A stretch of 64,000 nucleotides of DNA from Rhodopirellula sp. SM50 (GCF_002289565.1 NZ_NTFY01000064.1:1-64000); one strand, 5' to 3'. Numbered from the stretch's first letter, positions 17,893 through 28,992 are shown. The notes: generated by a model from the letters alone, not told the origin. Program-made: numbers and translations.

Positions 17893-18252
17893 CTAGTCTT
17901 CTAAGGCCGCGGTCGCATCACGACAGGAACTATAGATATGGAAGACCGGGCCATCGAGTCTTAGGATTTTAAAGATTTCCCGCAAGTCCTTCGTCATCCC
18001 GCAAAGATTCAATCGACCACCGTATGCGGCGACCCGTTTTTGCACTCGAATCAGTGACGAGATTGCTTCCGTTCCGAAGAAATTGACATATTCGAAATTG
18101 AACTGGAGCTTCTTGGGTTTGTGCTCATCAACGAACTTCGTCAACTCATCCGAGAACTCAAAAATCTGCTCTCGATCACCAAGCGAAGTGGGAGGGTGAA
18201 TAACGGTCACGTCATCATGCTGCGTGACTTGAAATAGTTTTTGATCGCTCAT
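17893..18252 (-). CDS. STAS-domain anti-sigma-factor-antagonist-like protein
   Basis: 119 residues, a lone STAS domain of normal size: VTVIHPPTSL, a helix FSDELTKFVDEHKPKKLQF, then YVNFFGTEAISSLIRVQKRV and GGRLNLCGM. In canonical RsbV/SpoIIAA proteins the loop before that helix has a phosphorylated Ser in a D-S-S-G context; here it reads F-F-G-T-E, leaving Thr61 as the only candidate acceptor. It converges with the PP2C phosphatase gene, whose family acts on STAS proteins, so a partner-switch pair is plausible although no anti-sigma kinase (RsbW type) is visible nearby. The upstream GGGAA is a fair ribosome site. Confidence 0.85.
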   Translation of the reverse strand: MSDQKLFQVTQHDDVTVIHPPTSLGDREQIFEFSDELTKFVDEHKPKKLQFNFEYVNFFGTEAISSLIRVQKRVAAYGGRLNLCGMTKDLREIFKILRLDGPVFHIYSSCRDATAALED

Positions 18253-18664
18253 GTGGATTCGATTCCCGGTGAGGTCAATTGAGACGATGTGTCGATACGT
18301 GTCAGCTGACTCTCTATCGTATCGTGTTTCATTGTTCCCGGCAGCATGCCTAATAGCCGATTAAATCCACTCGCTCCAATGGTTCGTGGATTCACGAGCA
18401 GCTTTGGTTGACAAAGTCGAATTTCGACTTCGTACAACTGTCAACATACACCACTTCTGGAAGGCAATGCAGAGCAATCGCTGATCAAAAAATGATGTAC
18501 ACTGCAGCCCGGAATCGGGGTCGCGCGATCGGCAAGTTGACCCGCGACTTTTATTAGTACGCCGTGCCGATCCACGACGATACAGGTTCTATCTTTCTCC
18601 TAGGTTCTTTTCTAAAGTATTGCCGACTGCCCGTACAGCATTGGCGTTACGCATGGAAACCTCT
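18253..18664. other. intergenic between divergent STAS and isomerase-TIR genes
   Basis: 412 bp. A 62-codon TTG-started minus-strand ORF (18249-18437) ends in an ATGA overlap with the STAS start, but its composition is unconvincing. I saw no repeat or RNA gene. It presumably contains the two divergent promoters. Confidence 0.4.
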
Positions 18665-20764
18665 ATGACACGACCGGTCACCCTTTTTTCCGGGCAGTGG
18701 GTAGACCTTCCGTCTACCGACTTGGTCGAGAAGACGAGAGAATTTGGCTACGACGGAATCGAATTGGCTTGCTGGACCGATCATTTCGAAGTAGACAAGG
18801 CTTTGGCCGAGGACGACTACTGCGACAACAAACGCAAGGCACTCGACGATGCCGGGCTGCAATGTCATGCGATTAGTGCACACCGGGTCGGCCAAGCCGT
18901 GCTCGATCGCATCGACGAGCGGCACCAGGCGATTCTTCCGGAATATGTGTGGGGTGATGGCAACACGGATGGGGTCAATGCCCGTGCCATCGAGGAATTG
19001 AAGAACACGGCACGGGCGGCCCAGAAGTTCGGCGTAGAAATCGTCAACGGATTCACCGGCAGCAGCATTTGGCATTTGCTCTATTCGTTTCCGCCGGTTC
19101 CCCAAAGTATGACCATTGCTGGTTTCGATCTGTTGGCCGAGCGATTCAATCCGATCCTGGATGTTTTCGGCGAATGTCGCGTCCGCTTTGCCCTTGAGGT
19201 CCATCCGACGGAAATTGCGTTCGACATTCACACCGCCGAGCGAGCGTTGCATGTTCTCAATCGGCGGCCGGAATTTGGGTTCAGCTTCGATCCAAGCCAC
19301 CTGATTTGGCAAGGTATCGATCCGGTCAAGTTTCTGCGCCGTTTCCCAGACCGGATCTACCACGTGCAAATAAACGACGCGATCGTGACGCTCGACGGCG
19401 AAAGCGGGATCAATTGCAGCCACTTGAATTTTAGCGACGTGCGGAGAGGATGGAGTTTCCGGGGGCCCGGTCGTGGCGGGGTCAATTTCGAAGAAATCAT
19501 TCGTGCCCTCAACGACATCGGCTACAACGGCCCACTGTCAGTTGAATGCGAAGATAGCGGCATGAAACGGAGCATTGGCGCGAGGGAAGCTTTGGAATTC
19601 ACTCGGAAGCTTGACTTCTCGCCCAGTACTATTTCCTTCGACGCCGCATTCGACGAAGTTTGTGCCGACTTTGGCTTCGGTATTGACGCGTTGGACGAAG
19701 GTGTTGACGGAGTCGGTTCCCAGAGAACCTCAGATGAGTCGATTCCGCCGCACCCGGAGGATTCTCCAGCATCTTTCAGGTCCTCGCACAGCGAGCGTCT
19801 GTCTACGAGTAGGCGTGAAGAGTCCTTCCGATCTGATGCAGCTCCAAGCACTAGCGGCATTAACGAGAATCTGCGGGGACTAACGCCCGCATCATTCCGG
19901 GGAATGTTTGATGAACAGAGCGATGAGCAGCGAGAGGAAGTAGATTGCACAATTTTCGCACCTCCTTCAGCTGGAACGGGGGAAGCGGCCTTAGTTCAGG
20001 TGTTCATTCACTCACCCTTGCACGAGGGAGACGTGTTGAAGACGGCAACGAAGGTCGACTCTCGTGCCTGTTGGAGAGGCTCCACCTCGCTCGGGACGGA
20101 GTTGGCACGTGGATCGCAGCTTTCCTTCCAATTAACCATCCCCCGCTTTCAGTACGAAGCTCCGGAACAATCTATTGTCTGGCGTGGCAGGACGGCATCG
20201 GTGCAGTTCAGCGTCGAGATCCCCTGCGGCGCAAAAGCGGGCGACGCGCATGGGACGATTTATGTTGCCCAGGATTCCATTCCGATTGGCCAGATTACCT
20301 TCATTCTCGTTGTAGAGACCGCGTGTCCCACACCGAGCGGAAATCACGCCACCGGTAAAGCGACTCGCTTCTCCCAAGCGTTCGTATCGTATGCGCGAAG
20401 CGATACGCCGGATGTTACGAAGCGTGTGAAATTGCTTGAAGCCGTAGGTATTCGGTATTTCCAAGACGTCTTCAGTCTCAAGCCTGGTGAACAATGGCTG
20501 CCGCGGATCTACAAAGCGATCGACGATAGCGATGTCCTGCTCCTCTTCTGGTCTCGCGCTGCCAGAGCCTCGTCATGGGTTGAGAAAGAATGGCGGTACG
20601 GATTAGAAACCAATGGGGATGGATTCATCGTACCAGTTGCGATCGAGGGACCACCCATTCCAGAGCCGCCCTCCGAGCTTCAGCAGCTACATTTCGGTGG
20701 AACGGGAATCGGTTATCCACCGATGCCAATTTGGAAGCGGTTTTCGCGATGGTTCCAAAGCTAG
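18665..20764 (+). CDS. sugar isomerase/epimerase-like TIM barrel fused to a TIR domain
   Basis: About 699 residues. The start is set at ATG 18665 because it gives [12 protein letters not shown], the usual N-terminus of planctomycete sugar phosphate isomerase/epimerase proteins; ATG 18653 is 12 nt upstream. Residues 1-~335 are a xylose isomerase-like TIM barrel ([60 protein letters not shown]); candidate metal ligands E, D, H and E are kept. A Ser-rich linker (~370-430) and a beta-rich domain (~430-560; [35 protein letters not shown]) follow. The last ~110 residues are a TIR domain ([38 protein letters not shown]) with Glu642 in EKEWRYG. An enzyme barrel in front of a TIR domain is unusual. 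It is a single open frame with no sign of frameshift. Confidence 0.85.
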   Translation: MTRPVTLFSGQWVDLPSTDLVEKTREFGYDGIELACWTDHFEVDKALAEDDYCDNKRKALDDAGLQCHAISAHRVGQAVLDRIDERHQAILPEYVWGDGNTDGVNARAIEELKNTARAAQKFGVEIVNGFTGSSIWHLLYSFPPVPQSMTIAGFDLLAERFNPILDVFGECRVRFALEVHPTEIAFDIHTAERALHVLNRRPEFGFSFDPSHLIWQGIDPVKFLRRFPDRIYHVQINDAIVTLDGESGINCSHLNFSDVRRGWSFRGPGRGGVNFEEIIRALNDIGYNGPLSVECEDSGMKRSIGAREALEFTRKLDFSPSTISFDAAFDEVCADFGFGIDALDEGVDGVGSQRTSDESIPPHPEDSPASFRSSHSERLSTSRREESFRSDAAPSTSGINENLRGLTPASFRGMFDEQSDEQREEVDCTIFAPPSAGTGEAALVQVFIHSPLHEGDVLKTATKVDSRACWRGSTSLGTELARGSQLSFQLTIPRFQYEAPEQSIVWRGRTASVQFSVEIPCGAKAGDAHGTIYVAQDSIPIGQITFILVVETACPTPSGNHATGKATRFSQAFVSYARSDTPDVTKRVKLLEAVGIRYFQDVFSLKPGEQWLPRIYKAIDDSDVLLLFWSRAARASSWVEKEWRYGLETNGDGFIVPVAIEGPPIPEPPSELQQLHFGGTGIGYPPMPIWKRFSRWFQS

Positions 20765-20897
20765 ACAAACCACGCTGCAGCTTCCATTGAACGCTTTTGC
20801 GTAGGACGGGAGTTTCGGACCCGATTGCGCACACATAAAAACGTTGTACGAGGTGCCTAGTAAATTGCGACTCCTCGAAACAGCATTGCATTGTCTT

Positions 20898-21160
20898 TCA
20901 ATTCAATTCGCGGATCGATTTAACCGTACGCGATACGCGCGAGATTTGAGTCACATCGCCATCGGTCAAACGCCACGCGTGATCAATCGCCGTCCCGTTG
21001 ACCTTGACCGTTGTCCGTGATCCCAAGTCGTAGAGTAATAGTGTCTAGCGACCATTGGTTTTCCGGGGTTGAAGCGGATTCTCCGCGGAGCTGGCATCGC
21101 CAGCGACAAATGGACATTATCGAGACGACGACCGGCTCCCTTCGGAGCGCAAGAAGTCCC
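20898..21160 (-). pseudogene. frameshifted FHA-domain gene relic
   Basis: In one minus-strand frame (about 21150-21050) the sequence reads VHLSLAMPAPRRIRFNPGK, and in another (about 21038-20898) LLLYDLGSRTTVKVNG ... WRLTDGDVTQIS followed by a stop. Together these are the middle and end of an FHA domain (DNVHLS, R-R-x-x-R-F, DLGSRTTVKVNG, L-x-DGD), but they lie in different frames separated by a stop. No open frame covers the domain. It lies just after the TIR-barrel gene and probably records decay of another FHA-bearing signalling gene of the island. Confidence 0.6.
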
Positions 21161-21273
21161 GTGTCAGTCCGGCGACGACGGCGATCGGTCGTTTATCTTG
21201 AGCGAGTATTGCGACGCAGCAACGTACGACTCCGCCAAGTCCGCGCGCGATCGAGATCGACTACGCGAAGAAA

Positions 21274-21489
21274 TCATCCGAGCACGCGGTTGACTTGCTG
21301 ACGCCCCAACTGGTGCATCAGTTCCTGCAGTTGGACGTCGGTCAGATGCTCCCGCATGCAATCGGCAAACATTCGCGTGGCTTGTGGAGTATATTCGGGG
21401 GGACTTTGGCCTGCAGATTGAGAAATCCCGTTTTTTCCCGCCTCGGGGAAGTCCTGTCGGGGGAGGGATGAAAGCCGTCTGTCGGGTAG
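21274..21489 (-). pseudogene. possible coding relic divergent from the sigma factor
   Basis: A stop-to-stop frame of ~71 codons without a start codon near its beginning. Its end reads PPEYTPQATRMFADCMREHL then LQELMHQLGRQQVNRVLG and a stop, with amphipathic, coding-like composition. The first ATG (21372) would give only 32 residues. It could be the C-terminus of a lost gene, perhaps the same gene as the FHA relic, or chance. No family recognised. Confidence 0.3.
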
Positions 21490-21502
21490 CTATCCTGTTG
21501 GC

Positions 21503-22087
21503 ATGAACGATGTGACACAGCTCATCCATCAGGTCCAAGACGGGGACCGGGCGGCTTCTGAAGAGCTTTTGCCGCTGGTTTACGACGAACTTCGAAAGTT
21601 GGCGGCGGCCAAGATGGCCAGCGAGAGGCTCGACCACACATTGCCGCCGACCGCATTGGTTCACGAGGCGTATTTGCGACTGATCGGCTCGGGCGACGAT
21701 AGCCCCAATGGCAACGGCCAGTGGGACGGCCGAGGCCATTTTTTCGCTGCCGCCGCCGAAGCGATGCGGCGGATTCTAGTGGACCACGCCCGAAATCGTG
21801 CGCGTCTCAAACGTGGTGGTGATGCTCAACGTCAATCCTTGGATTCGGTCGACGTTTTCTGGAATCCCAAATACGGCGACATTCTGGATTTGAACGAAGC
21901 CCTCGATCAGCTTGAGCAGGTCGATCCGCAGGCGGCCGAACTCGTCAAACTGCGTTGTTTTGCCGGGCAAACACGTGACGAAGCAGCGGCGTTGATGGGG
22001 ATTTCTCCGTCGACGGCGAAACGATGCTGGGCCTTCGCCAGGGCTTGGCTGCACCGGCATCTGGGCGAGGAGACAGGAGAAGACTGA
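21503..22087 (+). CDS. ECF-type RNA polymerase sigma factor
   Basis: 194 residues. Typical of the planctomycete ECF-type group: VTQLIHQVQDGDRAASEELL, YDELRKLAAAKMASE, LPPTALVHEAYLRLIG, then RGHFFAAAAEAMRRILVDHA ARNRARLKRGG-like region 2, and a region 4 helix-turn-helix LRCFAGQTRDEAAALMGIS with SPSTAKRCWAFARAWLH. It directs RNA polymerase to a specific promoter set. The gene for a 2074-residue kinase-WD40-TPR protein begins 101 bp downstream, the usual pairing in these bacteria. No anti-sigma factor is present. Confidence 0.92.
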   Translation: MNDVTQLIHQVQDGDRAASEELLPLVYDELRKLAAAKMASERLDHTLPPTALVHEAYLRLIGSGDDSPNGNGQWDGRGHFFAAAAEAMRRILVDHARNRARLKRGGDAQRQSLDSVDVFWNPKYGDILDLNEALDQLEQVDPQAAELVKLRCFAGQTRDEAAALMGISPSTAKRCWAFARAWLHRHLGEETGED

Positions 22088-22188
22088 ATTCTTTTCCGAC
22101 GCAGTCAAAAATCCCGAGCCAAACCGATGCCTGACGGAGCATTGTACGATAGACGTTCTTATTTCCGCCTGCTGATATCCAATGCCCA

Positions 22189-25100
22189 ATGGAAGAGCCG
22201 CCGAACATTCGCGAAATCTTCGCCGCCGCGATTGAGATCGCATCCGATGAAGATCGCACCAAATATCTGGACAAAGCCTGCGGCGGAGACGCCGCTCTCC
22301 GCGCGGAGATCGAGGGGCTGATCCAGGCCCATCGAGACGCCGGTTCCTTCTTCACCGACGGAAACGAAGGCACCATGGGTGAGACCGTCGCAACTGGCCA
22401 GAAGGAGAACAATGCGGGGGCGCAGATCGGTCCCTACAAGCTGCTTCAGCAGATCGGCGAAGGCGGCATGGGCTCGGTGTGGATGGCCGAACAGGAGAAA
22501 CCTGTCCGCCGGATGGTTGCCCTAAAAATCATCAAGGCTGGCATGGACAGCAAGCAGGTGATCGCCCGGTTCGAAGCTGAGCGACAGGCACTTGCGATCA
22601 TGAGCCACCCTAATATCGCCAAGGTGCTCGATGCCGGGACGACCGAGAGCGGTCGACCCTACTTCGTGATGGAGTTGGTAAAAGGCGTTCCGATCACCGA
22701 ATTTTGCGACAAGAACAAGTACACCGTCCAGCAGCGACTCGAACTGTTCATCGACGTTTGTCGCGCCGTCCAGCATGCGCACCAAAAGGGTGTCATCCAC
22801 CGAGATATTAAACCATCCAACGTGATGGTGACGCTTCACGATGGCGTCCCTGTCGTGAAGGTCATCGACTTCGGCCTGGCCAAGGCTACCTCGCAAAAGT
22901 TAACCGAGCGAACGCTGTTCACGGCCTATGGGCAAATGGTTGGCACGCCAACCTACATGAGTCCCGAGCAGGCCGAGATGAGCGGACTGGATGTCGACAC
23001 AAGAACCGATGTCTATTCGCTCGGCGTGTTGCTCTATGAATTAATGACCGGCACAACACCGATCGATGCCAGGAGTCTTCGCAAGGCCGGCTTTGCAGAA
23101 ATCCAGCGAATGATTCAACAGCAAGAAGCTCCGCCAATGAGCACGAGGCTTAGCTCCCTTGGCGGTTCCTCGACAGTAATCGCCAGCAAGCGTGGAAGTG
23201 ATCCGAAACGCTTGTCACAATTCTTCCGCGGCGACCTTGATGTGATCGTCGGCAAATCGTTGGACAAGGACCGCTCACGCCGATATGCGACTCCCAGTGA
23301 GTTTGCCGATGACGTACAACGTTTTGTCAATAACGAAGCGATCATTGCTCGTCCTACATCGACTGCTTATCGGCTGAAGAAACTCTATCAGCGAAACCGG
23401 ACCGCAGTGGTCACCACAGTTGCCGTTGCCTGCATCTTGGTGCTGACGACCCTGGTCAGCACCGTCCAGGCAATCAGAGCGACAACCGCCGAAGCGGTGG
23501 CCGCAAAGAGAGCCATCCGTTTGCGAATCGAGCAAGACAAGACCGAGACAGCACTGCAGAAGGCCGAAGCGGCGGAGTTGAACCAGCGGCAATTGCGGGA
23601 GAAAGCCGAGAAGGCAGCAAAGCGAGAACAAGCCGCAGCCGAAAGAGAGAAAAAATTACGAGCTGGAGCCGAAGCTGCGGCGATCCGCGAAAAAAAACAA
23701 GCCAAACGCGAAGCAAAGCTTAGAGAAAAGGCAGAACTGAGCGAACGAAGGGCGAAATGGAACACATACGTCGCTCGCCTATTCCCCATGCAGCAAGCAT
23801 GGAAGGAAAAAAATTTCGGCAGACTGCAACAACTCCTTGAACAGACAACTCCATTGGAAGGAGAGCCTGACTTCCGCGGTTGGGAATGGTACTACCTCCA
23901 GAATGAAGTTGATTTATCCGCAAATCGTCTTTCAGCGAACGATCCTGCAATTCAAGGCCCCGTTGCCTGGCATCCGAAACAGGATCAATTTGTGACAGGA
24001 AACGGATCGCAAATGGAAGTTTGGGACGCGAATAATTTTGATCGAGTGGGTCTGATTGACGTAGGGATGGTCCCAAAAATTGCAGAATTCTCGCCTTCGG
24101 GGAATCTACTTGCCGTCGGAGATCAAACGGGAAAGGTCTGCATCGTTGATTACAAAGGGAACTCACCGCATCAGTCTCTAGCCCCCCTGCCAAAACGAAA
24201 ACATTCTTGGGATGAGGCACTTATTAGCGGGCTCTCGTGGAGCCCTGACGAACGACAACTCGCTGTCTCCAACAATTACAGCGACATTGCGGTGGTCGAC
24301 ATGGACGACCACACCGTAAAGATAATCCATGAACCTCAGTCGAAGTCAGCGTGCAGAAGTTTAGATTGGCATCCGCACAAGCCACTGGTTGCAGCGGGCC
24401 TTCGCTACGGTCGCCGAACACTGTTCGACGTCGCCGACAACGCCACGATTGAAATGAATCCACAATCGTTATCGCAAGGCTGGGGGACAGCCTGGAGCCC
24501 ATCTGGAAAGTGGCTTGCCTTGTCTGATGGGACACAGATTCTTATCGCCGATGAAAGAATGAGTATTCATCGCCGGATGGATCTCCATGAAGGTGAGGTT
24601 CAGGCTGTTGCATGGCTGGATGACGACACCGTACTTTCGGCATCAATAGATCACACCGTTCGCGTCTGGAATCGGGACACAGGACACTGCGCATCGCATC
24701 TCAAAATCGCAACAAGTCCTATCTGGAACTTCGCGGTCGAACCGATTGGGTCACGGGTGCTGTTACAGACTGACGATGAAATCATACTGGCCGATGTGCA
24801 GGCTGACAGCGCTCAGCAAATCACAACCGTCAACACTTCCGAAACACGGCGTGCCCTGCCTCCGATCAACGAGGCAGACCTCTCGGCTATCGCGGGAGTT
24901 GAATCTTTGACATGGCTTAACGACGGTCGTCATGTTCTCTCAACCGGTTCCACCGAAATCTACAAACACAAGAACGGCACAAAAACGGCCCGAGGGTTTG
25001 CAAGTTTCTGGAACGGATTTGGCCAAGAACCCGTGATGAACTTTGCCGGCTATCTCTCACGCGGCAGACAATGGTGCCCGCCAGAAGAATTACTGTTCGT

Positions 25101-28100
25101 CGGAACAATTGGCGGACATTTTATCGCCTACGACCCAATCACTCGTCAATTTAAAATGCAGCATGTGATCCAACGGACAAATGCCGAACCGCATTTTGAC
25201 TGGGACATGAGCAGGGGACTGGGCTTGGCCGTGCACGCCGAACACGTACTTATCAACGATATTTTCTTTTCAAGGCCTGTTGCGGTCTCACAAACGTTCA
25301 ACTCTGGAAGGCTGGGTAAGGTCCGGTGGACGCCCTCAGCAGACTATTTTGTAACGTTTGGTTGGGGGCACACGAGAACTCTCTCGCAAGTAGGCGATCT
25401 CATTGGAAAAGGAGACTTAAGTGTATTTGACGTCGACTGGCATCCCGAGTCAGACGTCATGATATCTGCTCTACGGAACGGGGACCTAACGATTCAGGAC
25501 GCAACGAATCTGGATGAAATTGCGAGGCTTGAAGGGCATCGCGGTCCTGTTTGGGGTGTCGACTTGTCTCCAAACGGTCGCCGCATCGCCTCGGCCAGCA
25601 GCGATGGAACTGTCAAGATCTGGGACTTTGCAACTGGACAAGCGCTTTTCTCACTCGAAGTACCAAACGTCGACAAATTTTATTCCGTCAGGTGGAGCCC
25701 CGATGGTCTTCAACTCGCAGCAGGTACCGAAACGGGACAGGTCGTGGTTTGGGGGTCGCATTCCATGCAACCGACACCGACCACCGCCACTGAGGTTGAA
25801 ACAGGGATGATCCGCGTGGCCGCAGGTCAACGACTTGACGCTCAACGCGTGGCCGCAAATGACATCCCACGTTTCGGGTGGAAGCGGTATGTGGATCAGA
25901 TTACCCGTATGCTTCAGTGGCATGAAAAGGGTTTTTCAGTTGATCGCATCAACGAGAACTTCAATCGACTCAAAAACGAAGCGATTGCTAATTCAGAAGA
26001 GACAGAAGAGAATCGACAGGATGACCTGACCACTGCGATGATCCATCTTCTGAATGCAGATGTGTCTCCAGAAGCAGTCGACTGGCTAGCTACTCATTTA
26101 ATCCAAAAGATTGAATCGGACATCGCAACTTCACCAACACCCGCTAATGGTTTCCGCCAGCTCGCGGAGACACACATTCACCTTGCTCATTTAAAAGGCG
26201 CAAATGCCGATACCGAAGAGCACTGGCAAAAAGCCGCAAACGCTTCAATGGAAGTGATCAAACGCGATCCCGATGACCAGGTTGCCTTTCGCAGGCTCGA
26301 GTTCATCGTCAACGAGCATCTAGACGCTCCTCAACTCGCGGCATTTATTTATAAGCAGAGCTGGAAGCGGTTTTACGATCCCCTGCAATCCATGTTGAAC
26401 GACCTTCAGGAAGGCGGCGATGCCGAAGTGGTTGGCGAAGCATGGTCAATCGCCCATCGATCGGTCTTGCAAGAGGAACAGCCAGCCAAAAGCCAACGCC
26501 AGTTTGCAAGGGCAATGATGGAATCGTTGGGCAATGATCTCACCCTGCGGCAAAAAAGCTGGTTGGCGAGAAAACTCCTGCAAAGTTTACGGATCGAACT
26601 AGAAAAACAACCAAACAACGAAGAGGTATTGGACGACTTGGCTCAATCGCATTTGGTGCTTGCAGAACTTGCGGAGAAAATTGACGGTGAAGGTCGCGTA
26701 TCTAAACACAGTCATCTGAGGGAAGCCTGTACCGCACTGTTAAAATTGGTCGAACTGAACCCAGGAAATCAATTGGCTTTGACCCAGCTTAAGCTTGTTA
26801 TCAAACAGCTTCCCGTTCACGATCCCGAAGTTGAACCTTACATTGAAAAAGGTCTTCGGAGAGCACTCGCGGAAGCCCCTGGCAACGTTCAAATTGCCAG
26901 TCTTCTATCGGAATTCCTGCTTCACCAAAGTCCGGACTGGGCATCGGTCACTCCGGTAGATTGCCGGTCAGTCGGTGGTGCAACGATGTCTATACGCGAG
27001 GACGGGGCTATTCTTGCTGGTGGTGAGAATCCGCGGAATGACGAATACGAGCTGGAGCTAAAAACTTCCATCACGTCCATAGGCGCAATCAAGCTGATAG
27101 CGTTAACTGACTTAAGTCTTCCCAATTCAGGGCCGGGTCGCGACGCGAGGGGGCGATTTACTTTGCTGGGCCCTGAGATCGAAGTTGCCTCGCTTTCAGA
27201 GGACGACGCGCCACAGCCGGTAATCCTTGCCGAGGCGAATGCTGACACGTACTACGAACCTTATCCCATCAATCCTCAACGGTGGATTGTTCATCGCTCG
27301 GGAGCCCCGGCTTTTGCAATCTATCGATTGGCAAAGCCTGTCAGAAATAATTCTGGGTTTCGCATTTACTGTCGAATGCGATTTTCAGACAAAGGCTCTC
27401 ATTGGCGATGCAAGAACCTTGGCTGTTTCCGACTTTTTGCAAGTGAAACCGCAGATTCTTTTCACGATGAAAGGCAGCGTCTTGCCGCTAAGCAAATCAT
27501 TGATCCGTGGGCGAGGTTGGCTGCAGCATACTACATTGCCGATGACCACAGGTCGCTTGAGAAACTTGTTGATGAACGTCCAACTTCCCAAGCCGGACTC
27601 GCCGCGATCGCCGCAGTCCGGAAGGATTGGGACACTGCCCTAAGCGCATACGATGCGGTGTTAGAAGAAACACCTGACAATCCCGATGTACTTTCCGACA
27701 GGGCCGACGTATTCATGCAACTTAAGCGATGGGAGGAGGCAAAGGCGGATCTCTCAGTGGCTGTAGAGCTCGATGTCGATAACCATGACCGCCGCCTGGA
27801 TTTTGCCAGGTTTCTCATGCAACAGGGTGATTGGGAAGCAGCAGCGGCTCATATGCGGATCGTCGCGGAGCGAGATTCAGACCGAGCAGGCAATCCAGTG
27901 TTCCTGGGAGATGTTGTGCAAGCTCACACCGCTGCTCAACTGCATGACCTGGCAGCACATTTTGTGACTCGGTACCTGGAAAACCTGGACCCCAATTTAC
28001 TGAAGCAGGAATCAGAAAAAGTGGTTTACATTCATGTATGTGCGCCGAACCTGGTGACTCCGAAGAACCGCAGGCAATTAATCGCGGCTGCCGAACGAGT

Positions 28101-28413
28101 GGAAGAGTCCGACGCAGAGCTTGGAAGGCGCCTTCGGGCGGCGATTGAATTTCGCCTGGGCCACATTGGTGAGTCAATTCGTCTGTTTGGTGAAGAAAGT
28201 GGGCCGGGTGTTGAACTGGGATTCATTGCCGCGATGGCACACCATGACGCTGGCAACGCTGAAATCGCCGAGAGGCATCGACGCTCGCCAGTCAGCTGGA
28301 TGGAACGATATCAATCCGAGCTTGCCGAGGGACGGTCTAGCTGGCAAAAGTGGGCGAAGCTGACAGCACTCCAGCAGGAAGCGGAAGAACGAATGGCAAA
28401 TTCGCCTCTATAA
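22189..28413 (+). CDS. giant Ser/Thr kinase with WD40 and TPR regions
   Basis: 2074 residues. The kinase is at ~80-350 ([33 protein letters not shown] at ~204, [15 protein letters not shown]). A membrane helix at ~404-430 ([16 protein letters not shown]) is followed by a Lys/Glu/Ala-rich coiled coil to ~525. WD40-type repeats run from ~565 to ~1205 ([33 protein letters not shown]). The remainder is mostly helical TPR-like ([31 protein letters not shown]) with an inserted beta domain around 1600-1750 ([20 protein letters not shown]) that resembles the galactose-binding-like modules of planctomycete cytochrome-linked proteins. A membrane kinase with an extracytoplasmic sensor is likely. It is paired with the sigma factor upstream. 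Confidence 0.9.
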   Translation: MEEPPNIREIFAAAIEIASDEDRTKYLDKACGGDAALRAEIEGLIQAHRDAGSFFTDGNEGTMGETVATGQKENNAGAQIGPYKLLQQIGEGGMGSVWMAEQEKPVRRMVALKIIKAGMDSKQVIARFEAERQALAIMSHPNIAKVLDAGTTESGRPYFVMELVKGVPITEFCDKNKYTVQQRLELFIDVCRAVQHAHQKGVIHRDIKPSNVMVTLHDGVPVVKVIDFGLAKATSQKLTERTLFTAYGQMVGTPTYMSPEQAEMSGLDVDTRTDVYSLGVLLYELMTGTTPIDARSLRKAGFAEIQRMIQQQEAPPMSTRLSSLGGSSTVIASKRGSDPKRLSQFFRGDLDVIVGKSLDKDRSRRYATPSEFADDVQRFVNNEAIIARPTSTAYRLKKLYQRNRTAVVTTVAVACILVLTTLVSTVQAIRATTAEAVAAKRAIRLRIEQDKTETALQKAEAAELNQRQLREKAEKAAKREQAAAEREKKLRAGAEAAAIREKKQAKREAKLREKAELSERRAKWNTYVARLFPMQQAWKEKNFGRLQQLLEQTTPLEGEPDFRGWEWYYLQNEVDLSANRLSANDPAIQGPVAWHPKQDQFVTGNGSQMEVWDANNFDRVGLIDVGMVPKIAEFSPSGNLLAVGDQTGKVCIVDYKGNSPHQSLAPLPKRKHSWDEALISGLSWSPDERQLAVSNNYSDIAVVDMDDHTVKIIHEPQSKSACRSLDWHPHKPLVAAGLRYGRRTLFDVADNATIEMNPQSLSQGWGTAWSPSGKWLALSDGTQILIADERMSIHRRMDLHEGEVQAVAWLDDDTVLSASIDHTVRVWNRDTGHCASHLKIATSPIWNFAVEPIGSRVLLQTDDEIILADVQADSAQQITTVNTSETRRALPPINEADLSAIAGVESLTWLNDGRHVLSTGSTEIYKHKNGTKTARGFASFWNGFGQEPVMNFAGYLSRGRQWCPPEELLFVGTIGGHFIAYDPITRQFKMQHVIQRTNAEPHFDWDMSRGLGLAVHAEHVLINDIFFSRPVAVSQTFNSGRLGKVRWTPSADYFVTFGWGHTRTLSQVGDLIGKGDLSVFDVDWHPESDVMISALRNGDLTIQDATNLDEIARLEGHRGPVWGVDLSPNGRRIASASSDGTVKIWDFATGQALFSLEVPNVDKFYSVRWSPDGLQLAAGTETGQVVVWGSHSMQPTPTTATEVETGMIRVAAGQRLDAQRVAANDIPRFGWKRYVDQITRMLQWHEKGFSVDRINENFNRLKNEAIANSEETEENRQDDLTTAMIHLLNADVSPEAVDWLATHLIQKIESDIATSPTPANGFRQLAETHIHLAHLKGANADTEEHWQKAANASMEVIKRDPDDQVAFRRLEFIVNEHLDAPQLAAFIYKQSWKRFYDPLQSMLNDLQEGGDAEVVGEAWSIAHRSVLQEEQPAKSQRQFARAMMESLGNDLTLRQKSWLARKLLQSLRIELEKQPNNEEVLDDLAQSHLVLAELAEKIDGEGRVSKHSHLREACTALLKLVELNPGNQLALTQLKLVIKQLPVHDPEVEPYIEKGLRRALAEAPGNVQIASLLSEFLLHQSPDWASVTPVDCRSVGGATMSIREDGAILAGGENPRNDEYELELKTSITSIGAIKLIALTDLSLPNSGPGRDARGRFTLLGPEIEVASLSEDDAPQPVILAEANADTYYEPYPINPQRWIVHRSGAPAFAIYRLAKPVRNNSGFRIYCRMRFSDKGSHWRCKNLGCFRLFASETADSFHDERQRLAAKQIIDPWARLAAAYYIADDHRSLEKLVDERPTSQAGLAAIAAVRKDWDTALSAYDAVLEETPDNPDVLSDRADVFMQLKRWEEAKADLSVAVELDVDNHDRRLDFARFLMQQGDWEAAAAHMRIVAERDSDRAGNPVFLGDVVQAHTAAQLHDLAAHFVTRYLENLDPNLLKQESEKVVYIHVCAPNLVTPKNRRQLIAAAERVEESDAELGRRLRAAIEFRLGHIGESIRLFGEESGPGVELGFIAAMAHHDAGNAEIAERHRRSPVSWMERYQSELAEGRSSWQKWAKLTALQQEAEERMANSPL

Positions 28414-28495
28414 AATACGTCGCCGCACTAAACAGAAGCAAATCTGCCGCCAGTTTCGCCCCATGACGTGGCCGACCTCGCCATGTCTCCGCGAG

Positions 28496-28519
28496 CGTCC
28501 TGATGCAATTGTCAGGACG
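28496..28519. terminator. candidate bidirectional hairpin between convergent genes
   Basis: CGTCCTGA and TCAGGACG form a perfect 8-bp stem with an 8-nt loop, 82 bp after the kinase stop and 69 bp before the stop of the convergent minus-strand gene. No clear T-run follows, so this is a weak call. Confidence 0.35.
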
Positions 28520-28587
28520 ACATCCATGTTTCGAGCTCAGCGCAGCAGCAACCGATGTGCTGTCACATCGTGTCGCGACCAATCTGA

Positions 28588-28992
28588 TCAAGCAGCGGCG
28601 CGGTAGGACTTCAGGTGCCCGCCAAGTTCGGTGTGGCAGAGTGGGTCGCTTGACATCATGTTCCGTGCGTCAGCGGCAATCATCTTCCGGCTCTTCACCC
28701 ATAGTGGGCGTACTGCCAAGAATGTTGGCAGGAATAGAAACGCGTTTTGCATTAGGTGCGATAGGCAGCCAACCAAAAACACAGTTGCAAAGACGACAAC
28801 CCGCAGCCGCCGACCAGCGCGAGACCGTCTGGCGTCGTTTTCACGAGTCTTCTCAAATTCCTCTGCTTCTTTTTCCGTGCCGCTGCGAAACGCGGTCCGC
28901 GAACACGACGGGCAAATGTGGCCGCGTTTGAGCATCACTCGCCGGAAACAATGAGGGCAGCGCAAAACTGAATAATCACTGTTATGGTTCAT
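28588..28992 (-). CDS. small zinc-ribbon membrane protein
   Basis: About 134 residues from ATG 28992, chosen because the zinc ribbon follows at once; in-frame ATGs at 29013 and 29049 would add residues. Two Cys pairs (RCPHCFRRV, ICPSCSRTAF) form a zinc ribbon. A charged helix follows, then one or two hydrophobic segments (VVVFATVFLVGCLSHLMQ, AFLFLPTFLAV) and a polar C-terminus. Probably an inner-membrane protein with a cytoplasmic zinc ribbon. A second zinc-ribbon membrane protein lies upstream on the same strand (29137-29487), so the two may be related or co-expressed. Function unknown. Confidence 0.6.
   Translation of the reverse strand: MNHNSDYSVLRCPHCFRRVMLKRGHICPSCSRTAFRSGTEKEAEEFEKTRENDARRSRAGRRLRVVVFATVFLVGCLSHLMQNAFLFLPTFLAVRPLWVKSRKMIAADARNMMSSDPLCHTELGGHLKSYRAAA

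Noticed and set aside
18249-18437. 62-codon minus-strand ORF ending in an ATGA overlap with the STAS gene
   Set aside because: TTG start, no domain, odd composition; the overlap alone does not prove coding.
4304-20764. Interpretation as a prophage or an integrative element
   Set aside because: No integrase, structural phage gene, att-like direct repeat or flanking tRNA was seen.
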